A stretch of 52,830 bases of DNA from Flavobacteriales bacterium. Its GTDB lineage: Bacteria; Bacteroidota; Bacteroidia; Flavobacteriales_G; JALEGO01. Within the stretch, counting starts at the first letter, position 1; every line of letters starts with the position of its first letter. Position numbers and translations under genes: made by a program. Shown here one piece after another: positions 44,965 to 50,097 of this stretch. The DNA lies in contig JAHDHZ010000014.1 of NCBI GenBank assembly GCA_020631045.1, forward strand, positions 1-52,830. The letters are read 5' to 3'. The notes under the pieces are model-generated. The model ran no database searches. It had not been told where the DNA came from and was given only the letters and a program-made list of their open reading frames with translations.

Positions 44965-45180
44965 CGACTATTCGCAGTAGTTGTAGGTTAGAAAAGTGTT
45001 TTTCTAGGTAATACGGGGTCTTTTTGCTGTTCACAAAAAGCCTCCGTTTACCAACAAAAACTATTGTGGCTTACAAAATCTTGGCTTTGGGCGCTGCTAA
45101 ACTGAAGTTTAGAGGCGCGCAAAGCCAAGATTTTTCAGCACACAAATTACTTTTCAAATTCCTACAAGCTACTCGCTTCT
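44965..45180. repeat. Large foldback element with two internal hairpins, upstream of mreB
   Basis: The 298-base gap between mreB and the MbnP-type gene is filled by nested inverted repeats. The outer arms are imperfect: GTAG-TTGTAGG-GAAAAGT (44977-44997) against ACTTTTC-CCTACAA-CTAC (45149-45172). Inside lie hairpin A (45007-45052, GGTAATACGG...CCGTTTACC with CTTTTTG/CAAAAAG) and hairpin B (45075-45134). Together they could fold as a three-way junction. It may be a structured RNA, a leader of mreB, or stacked terminators. No ORF is present. Confidence 0.65.
45075..45134. repeat. Core-type hairpin inside the foldback element
   Basis: Perfect 15-base arms (AAAATCTTGGCTTTG) flank a 30-base loop with GCGCTG, the small hairpin CTAAAC-TGAA-GTTTAG and AGGC. 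The loop has the same length and plan as the identical 30-base loops at 35.5 and 37.8 kb, differing at several bases. Confidence 0.75.
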
Positions 45181-45202
45181 ATTCGGGCTAACTGGCGTAG
45201 CA

Positions 45203-45973
45203 TTAATCTATCGTCAATGTACTAGAGGCTTGCAATAAATCAGCGATTTTCTCAGCCAATACAAAATTATTTAAAGTATGCGTCTCATCTTCATTAGGTA
45301 AGTCTAGGCCGTCAAAAATGGTTTTAAACTCAATATTTAAACTTGCATTTGTGGTTTGATCTTCAGATAAGGTAATGATTTGACTTGGGGCAATCACTCT
45401 ACTTAAATCATTTGCGCCTACGTGGTACACAAAATTTTGGGCAAAACTACCTGAATTGTTTACATCGTACTTACCTTCAATCTTAAAGTAGATGTATTTG
45501 TTTGCCCATCCCCACCACATATTTTCATAAGAAGATAAAGGGCTGTTTTGATCTACAGTTGCAGGATCAGTGGCGTTTAAAGTATTGTTTAAACCCAGTT
45601 CTAATACTAAATCATCAGCATTTTCAGGATTTACATTGATTGTAGCACTCTTTTGTGCGTTGATGGACGGGTCAAATAAGACAGCTGTTTGTTGATCATT
45701 CACTGAAGCTGAAAAGTATAATCTGAACAACTCAATTTTCATCTGCACTGAATCGTTTAAGGTGTAGGTGTTTGACAAGACAAGTGGAGTTTGATCAAAC
45801 AAGGGGTTTAAAGTGATGTTTAAACTGGCACTCGGATCATATAAACAAGATCCGTCGTCTTTTTTAGCATCTGCATCAAAATTTATAGCCAGAGCATCTG
45901 TGCAACCTTTAGGCTTACATGCTGATGAGAAAAGTAAAATGCAAGAAGCAGTAAAGAAAAAAAGGTGTTTCAT
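45203..45973 (-). CDS. MbnP-family lipoprotein
   Basis: The 256-aa protein has a lipobox (SCILLFSSACKPKG), then the short motif GCTDALAINFDADAKKDDGSCLYD, and the MbnP body with IELFRLYFSA, the Trp-rich MWWGWANKYIYFKIEGKYD and NFVYHVGAND. MbnP proteins bind copper through oxidised Trp (kynurenine) when paired with the di-heme enzyme MbnH. No mbnH is beside this gene, so it is an orphan copy or the partner lies elsewhere. A GGGTGGAT octamer (45988) sits 15 bases upstream of the start. Confidence 0.82.
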   Translation of the reverse strand: MKHLFFFTASCILLFSSACKPKGCTDALAINFDADAKKDDGSCLYDPSASLNITLNPLFDQTPLVLSNTYTLNDSVQMKIELFRLYFSASVNDQQTAVLFDPSINAQKSATINVNPENADDLVLELGLNNTLNATDPATVDQNSPLSSYENMWWGWANKYIYFKIEGKYDVNNSGSFAQNFVYHVGANDLSRVIAPSQIITLSEDQTTNASLNIEFKTIFDGLDLPNEDETHTLNNFVLAEKIADLLQASSTLTID

Positions 45974-46076
45974 ATGTTTGGTTTTTGGGGTGGATGGGTT
46001 ACTTCAATTTAAGCGTTAATCAAACACATAACAAACAATTCATATCTTTTATTTTTCTCTCAGTTTATTTTTTTAT

Positions 46077-46084
46077 TACATTTG
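46077..46084 (+). promoter_or_regulatory. Candidate -7 element of the exbB operon
   Basis: TACATTTG fits TAnnTTTG exactly and leaves a leader of about 25 bases before the ATG at 46112. The expected TTG is replaced by a T-rich tract. Confidence 0.5.
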
Positions 46085-46111
46085 AGCACTTAAAGATTAT
46101 TATTTAATACC

Positions 46112-46945
46112 ATGAAAAAGATATTATTATCACTCACATTAGCAGGTTTTATTGCATTTGGTTCAAGTACATATTACGCACAAGATGACGCGACAGTTGA
46201 GCAGACTGAGGCTGTAGCTCAAGAAGCTGAACAAGCAGCAGAGCAAGCTGTTGAAGAAGTGCCAACTGAAGAGGTTGTAGAAGAAACAGCCGTAGAAGAA
46301 GTAGCTGCTGATGAGCGCAGTTTTCATCAAGTGATGAAAAAGACTTTTATTGATGGTGGGCCAATGTTTATGGCTATTGTATTGATTTGTTTCATTTTAG
46401 GTTTAGCCATTGCCATTGAAAGAATCATCTACTTGACCATGGCAACTACAAACAATCAAAAACTATTAGAAAATGTTGAATCTGCTTTAGGCAATGGTGG
46501 AATTGATGCTGCCAAAGAAGTCTGCAGAAATACTTCAGGACCTGTTGCTGAGATTTTCTACGAAGGATTAAACCACCACAATCAAGGGTTAGATATGGTT
46601 GAAAAAACAATCACTGCTCAAGGAAACGTTGCAGCAGGTAGATTAGAAAAAGGAGTTTCTTGGATTTCTTTATTTATCGCTCTTGCTCCAATGCTTGGTT
46701 TCATGGGAACAGTAATTGGTATGATCGGGGCATTTGATGCAATTGCTGAGGCCAACAACATTTCTCCTGCAATTGTTGCTGGTGGTATTAAAGTAGCCTT
46801 GATTACAACAGTTGCTGGTTTGGTTGTAGCAATTTTCTTACAATTATTCTACAACTTCATTGTTGCTAAAATTGACTCTATCATCAACGATATGGAAGAT
46901 GCTTCTTTATCATTAATTGATTTATTAGCAAACTTTAAAAAGTAA
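46112..46945 (+). CDS. ExbB/TolQ-family proton channel subunit with acidic periplasmic extension
   Basis: ExbB forms the proton channel that powers TonB or Tol-type systems. The 277-aa protein begins with a cleavable-looking signal (ILLSLTLAGFIAFGSSTYYAQ), then about 45 residues rich in Glu, Ala and Val (VEQTEAVAQEAEQAAEQAVE), an anchor (FMAIVLICFILGLAIAIERIIYL) and the channel helices (LFIALAPMLGFMGTVIGMIGAF, VALITTVAGLVVAIFLQLFYNF). The last two match the proton-path helices of the family. It heads a four-gene operon. Confidence 0.92.
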   Translation: MKKILLSLTLAGFIAFGSSTYYAQDDATVEQTEAVAQEAEQAAEQAVEEVPTEEVVEETAVEEVAADERSFHQVMKKTFIDGGPMFMAIVLICFILGLAIAIERIIYLTMATTNNQKLLENVESALGNGGIDAAKEVCRNTSGPVAEIFYEGLNHHNQGLDMVEKTITAQGNVAAGRLEKGVSWISLFIALAPMLGFMGTVIGMIGAFDAIAEANNISPAIVAGGIKVALITTVAGLVVAIFLQLFYNFIVAKIDSIINDMEDASLSLIDLLANFKK

Positions 46946-46950
46946 GTAAG

Positions 46951-47340
46951 ATGAGTTTACCCAAAATATTATTATACGCACTCTCTTTTGTAGGGGTAGT
47001 GTTGTTGGGCTTATCTGTTTTTGGAGATAGTCATGATCCGCTTTTATATTACATCTATTTAATTTTATTCTTAGGTGTTGCAGCGGCATTATTTTCAGCT
47101 TTTTCAGGATTAGCAACCAACCCAGGATCAATTAAAAAAAGTTTTACCAGTATCGGAGCTGTTGTTGTATCATTAGTGATCGGTTTTGTATTTTCTTCTT
47201 CTAAAGTATTGCCTTTTTACGGAGAAATTACTGAAAGTGTGTCAAAATGGTCTGGTGTAGGTTTAATTACCTTTTATTGCTTATTTGTTATCGCAGTAGG
47301 CACTATATTATACTCAGCTTTTCGTCAAATCGCTAAATAA
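46951..47340 (+). CDS. Small membrane protein between exbB and exbD
   Basis: The 129-aa protein has four predicted helices (ILLYALSFVGVVLLGLSVFG, LLYYIYLILFLGVAAALFSAFS, SIGAVVVSLVIGFVFSS, GLITFYCLFVIAVGTILYSAF). It starts five bases after exbB and ends six bases before exbD. Such an extra gene is common in Bacteroidota exbB-exbD-exbD operons. Its job is unknown; it may be an accessory part of the motor. Confidence 0.8.
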   Translation: MSLPKILLYALSFVGVVLLGLSVFGDSHDPLLYYIYLILFLGVAAALFSAFSGLATNPGSIKKSFTSIGAVVVSLVIGFVFSSSKVLPFYGEITESVSKWSGVGLITFYCLFVIAVGTILYSAFRQIAK

Positions 47341-47346
47341 AGCATT

Positions 47347-48027
47347 ATGCCAAAAAGAGAAAGCCCAGAAATCAATGCAGGGTCAATGGCAGATATTGCC
47401 TTCTTGCTTTTGATCTTCTTTCTTGTAACTACTACCATGGACAGTGATTGGGGATTAGCGCGCTTATTACCGCCTCCACCCGAAGAAATTGAACAACAAG
47501 AAGAAATCAAAATTAAAGAACGAGATGTATTTGTCGTACTTGCTAACGCCAATAACCAATTATTGGTTGAAGGCGAAGTGCTTGATGTTTCAATGCTGAA
47601 AGAAAAGGCAAAAGAGTTTATCGCCAACAAGGCTAGACTTGAAACCCTTCCACAATGGGAAGATGTATCAGTCTCTATTGCGCAACAAAAATTAGCTGAT
47701 GCTCAAAACGAAGAGACCAAGAAAAAATGGACCAAGCGTTTAGATGCAGCAAAACTTTTAGGAGATTACACACTCACCAAGCAAGTGATTTCTTTACAAA
47801 ACGATAGAGGTACTTCATATGATTTGTACATTCAAGTGCAAGATGAATTGGCAAATGCCTACAATGAGCTTAGAGAAGAATTGGCTCAAGACCGTTTAGG
47901 AGTTTCTTATTACGAATTGCTTGAGAAAGCTAAAAGAGACGATAAGGCAAAAGAGAAATTAAAAGCCATCAAAACAGTTTATCCTCAACGCATCTCTGAG
48001 GCTGAACCTAAAGATGCTGTTCAATAA
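47347..48027 (+). CDS. ExbD/TolR-family protein (long form, 226 aa)
   Basis: The single helix carries the conserved Asp: NAGSMADIAFLLLIFFLVTTTM, residue about 15, which lines the proton path with ExbB. The periplasmic part is longer than in E. coli ExbD, with a Pro-rich start (LARLLPPPPEEIEQQEE), a ferredoxin-like core (DVFVVLANANNQLLVEGEVL) and an extra helical insert rich in Lys, Glu and Ala. It is the first of two exbD genes and 12 bases before the second. Confidence 0.92.
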   Translation: MPKRESPEINAGSMADIAFLLLIFFLVTTTMDSDWGLARLLPPPPEEIEQQEEIKIKERDVFVVLANANNQLLVEGEVLDVSMLKEKAKEFIANKARLETLPQWEDVSVSIAQQKLADAQNEETKKKWTKRLDAAKLLGDYTLTKQVISLQNDRGTSYDLYIQVQDELANAYNELREELAQDRLGVSYYELLEKAKRDDKAKEKLKAIKTVYPQRISEAEPKDAVQ

Positions 48028-48039
48028 AATTGAAATCAT

Positions 48040-48501
48040 ATGTCAAGATTTAAGAAAAAATCAGGAAAAGGTTCTCAAGCAATATCAACAGCTTCTCTGC
48101 CAGATATTGTTTTTATGTTGCTTTTCTTTTTTATGGTAACTACTGTAATGCGTGAGGTTGACTTGCAAGTTAAACTTGAACAACCACAGGCTAAAGACAT
48201 TCAAAAATTAGAGAACAAATCTTTAGTAAGTTACATTTATATAGGAGAACCTATAAAGCGTGCAAAATACGGGACTGAGCCCAGAATTCAACTGAACGAT
48301 GATTTTGCCACTGTTGATGATATTCGCCCTTTTATTGAGACATTTCGTAGTGGTCAAGATGAAGGATTACATTCTAAACTCACCACTTCTTTGAAAGTTG
48401 ATAAGGAAGTAAAAATGGGAGTAATTACAGATGTAAAGCAACAATTGAGAAAGTCTCAACAATTAAAGATCATGTACTCTACCATGCAAAAGTCTGAGTA
48501 A
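48040..48501 (+). CDS. ExbD/TolR-family protein (short form, 153 aa)
   Basis: The N-terminal helix is SLPDIVFMLLFFFMVTTVM, with the proton-path Asp at residue about 24. A short periplasmic domain follows (SYIYIGEPI, PRIQLNDDFATVDDI, VKMGVITDVKQQLRKSQQLKIMYS). It is a paralogue of the longer ExbD just upstream; the two may form heterodimers inside the ExbB ring. A terminator at 48528-48556 ends the operon. Confidence 0.92.
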   Translation: MSRFKKKSGKGSQAISTASLPDIVFMLLFFFMVTTVMREVDLQVKLEQPQAKDIQKLENKSLVSYIYIGEPIKRAKYGTEPRIQLNDDFATVDDIRPFIETFRSGQDEGLHSKLTTSLKVDKEVKMGVITDVKQQLRKSQQLKIMYSTMQKSE

Positions 48502-48527
48502 AGAAACATTCTTTTAAAAAACTCGTT

Positions 48528-48556
48528 AAAGCTCTACATCATGTAGGGCTTTTTTT
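48528..48556 (+). terminator. Terminator of the exbB-exbD operon
   Basis: AAAGCTCTACAT and ATGTAGGGCTTT pair with one G-T pair, followed by TTTTTTT. It lies between the second exbD and the aspartate kinase gene, so the latter probably has its own promoter. Confidence 0.88.
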
Positions 48557-48572
48557 ATGCTCTAAAATATAG

Positions 48573-49838
48573 ATGAGTCAGGCAGTAGAAGTATATAAAT
48601 TTGGTGGAGCATCGGTAAAAGATGCTGAAAGTTTATTAAATGTTGCCAAAATTGTAAAACAGCATAAGGCATCACAGCTCATCGTGGTAGTTTCTGCTAT
48701 GGGAAAAACAACCAATGCATTAGAATTGATTTTCAAAGCACGACTAAACAACAATCAAAAGCTTCAAAACAAAAGACTAGAGCAATTAAAAGGCTTTCAT
48801 GTAGGTATTGTAGGTCAGCTTTTTGAAAACGAGCACAAAGAGCTTATTTTAAATGAAATTGAAGGGGTCTTTCACTCTTTAAAAGATTCTTGCAACACAA
48901 AAACTGGGTCAGAAGACGAGCTTTATGATAAAATTGTAAGTCATGGTGAGCTACTCTCAACAAAAATAGTTTCTGCTACACTTCAATTAAAAGACATAGA
49001 CAACAAATGGATTGACGCAAGAGAGGTGATCATCACAGATCAACGAAATAGAAACGCTTCAATTGATTTTACCTCAACTACTCTAAAGCTTAAAGATCAG
49101 TTAAACAAGCAAGTTAAAAAAGTCTATGTTTTGGGTGGATTTATCGGTAGTTCTAAACAAGGTATTACAACAACGTTAGGCAGAGAAGGCTCAGATTATT
49201 CAGCCTCTGTAATTGCCTATTGTTTAAACGCTAAATCTGTAACGATTTGGAAAGATGTAGAAGGAGTATTAAATGCAGACCCAAGATACTTCAAAGACAC
49301 TCAAAAGCTTGATCAAATTTCATATGAAAATGCTGCTGAGCTCTCATATTATGGCGCTTCTGTAATTCATCCAAAAACTATACAGCCCTTAAAGAAATTA
49401 AAAATCCCTCTTTATGTAAGGTCTTTTGAAAAATTAGAAACCAAAGGCACCACTATTTCTGAGAAAGAATCTGTGAAAAATATTGCAAGTTTTATCATTA
49501 AACCTCAGCAATGCTTAATGAGCTTAAAACCCAAAGATTTTTCATTTGTAAACGAAAAACATTTAAAAGTTTTATATACTCATTTTGATGATATAAGTGT
49601 TAGAGTAAATTTAGCTCAACACTCTGCAATTCATACCTATTTTATCTTTGATCAAAAATGGATTGACCGAATAAACAAACCGCTATTAGAAAAATCTTTT
49701 GAGATTAACCAAAAGACTGATCTAAATCTGATTACTATATGTTTTTCTGACGAGCAAAGTATTGAGAAAATCACCAAAGATCAAACCATCATATTAGATC
49801 AAAAAATAGGAAAAGTAACGAGATTATTAACCTATTGA
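48573..49838 (+). CDS. Aspartate kinase
   Basis: Makes aspartyl-phosphate, the first step towards lysine, threonine and methionine. The N-terminal kinase domain is clear: VYKFGGASVKDAESLLNVA, LIVVVSAMGKTTNAL, SHGELLSTKIVSATL, TTLGREGSDYSASVIA and TIWKDVEGVLNADPRY. The C-terminal 130 residues (CLMSLKPKDFSFVNEK ... ITICFSDEQ) are in ACT-domain position but diverged. It is monofunctional (421 aa, no homoserine dehydrogenase part). The 3' end overlaps the convergent PID-CTERM gene by 12 bases. Confidence 0.92.
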   Translation: MSQAVEVYKFGGASVKDAESLLNVAKIVKQHKASQLIVVVSAMGKTTNALELIFKARLNNNQKLQNKRLEQLKGFHVGIVGQLFENEHKELILNEIEGVFHSLKDSCNTKTGSEDELYDKIVSHGELLSTKIVSATLQLKDIDNKWIDAREVIITDQRNRNASIDFTSTTLKLKDQLNKQVKKVYVLGGFIGSSKQGITTTLGREGSDYSASVIAYCLNAKSVTIWKDVEGVLNADPRYFKDTQKLDQISYENAAELSYYGASVIHPKTIQPLKKLKIPLYVRSFEKLETKGTTISEKESVKNIASFIIKPQQCLMSLKPKDFSFVNEKHLKVLYTHFDDISVRVNLAQHSAIHTYFIFDQKWIDRINKPLLEKSFEINQKTDLNLITICFSDEQSIEKITKDQTIILDQKIGKVTRLLTY

Positions 49839-50093
49839 TTTATTCGATCGAAAGACTGTTTTGTAACCAAAATACACCCCTGCAATTAACAATAAGCTTA
49901 TTCCATTATCAATAGGAATACATGGTGGAGGCCAACATGGTGGCGTACCCCCTCCCCCAGCTGGAGGCGGTGGTGGTGGAGGTGGTGGAGGTGGAGATCC
50001 TTGAGCAAAAGCAAAGGCAGCTAAACCTACAAACAACACCAATAAAAAAGCTTGCTTAATTGATAGATATTTATTTCTGTATTTACGTTGCAT
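49827..50093 (-). CDS. PID-CTERM protein with polyproline run (88 aa)
   Basis: The ATG at 50093 gives a signal peptide (SIKQAFLLVLFVGLAAFAFAQ), an 11-residue proline run after GS, a Gly run and PPCWPPPC, and then the C-terminal sorting segment IPIDNGISLLLIAGVYFGYK followed by basic residues. The PID motif, hydrophobic helix and basic tail together are the PID-CTERM type of sorting tail found in Bacteroidota. It starts four bases after the stop of the large T9SS protein, so the two are one operon. No candidate sortase is in the window. Confidence 0.8.
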   Translation of the reverse strand: MQRKYRNKYLSIKQAFLLVLFVGLAAFAFAQGSPPPPPPPPPPPAGGGGTPPCWPPPCIPIDNGISLLLIAGVYFGYKTVFRSNKSIG

Positions 50094-50097
50094 AATT

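Noticed and set aside
49960-50000. Tandem GGT/GGA triplets that look like a microsatellite or a CRISPR-like array
   Set aside because: They encode the proline run of the PID-CTERM protein on the minus strand; there are no spacers.
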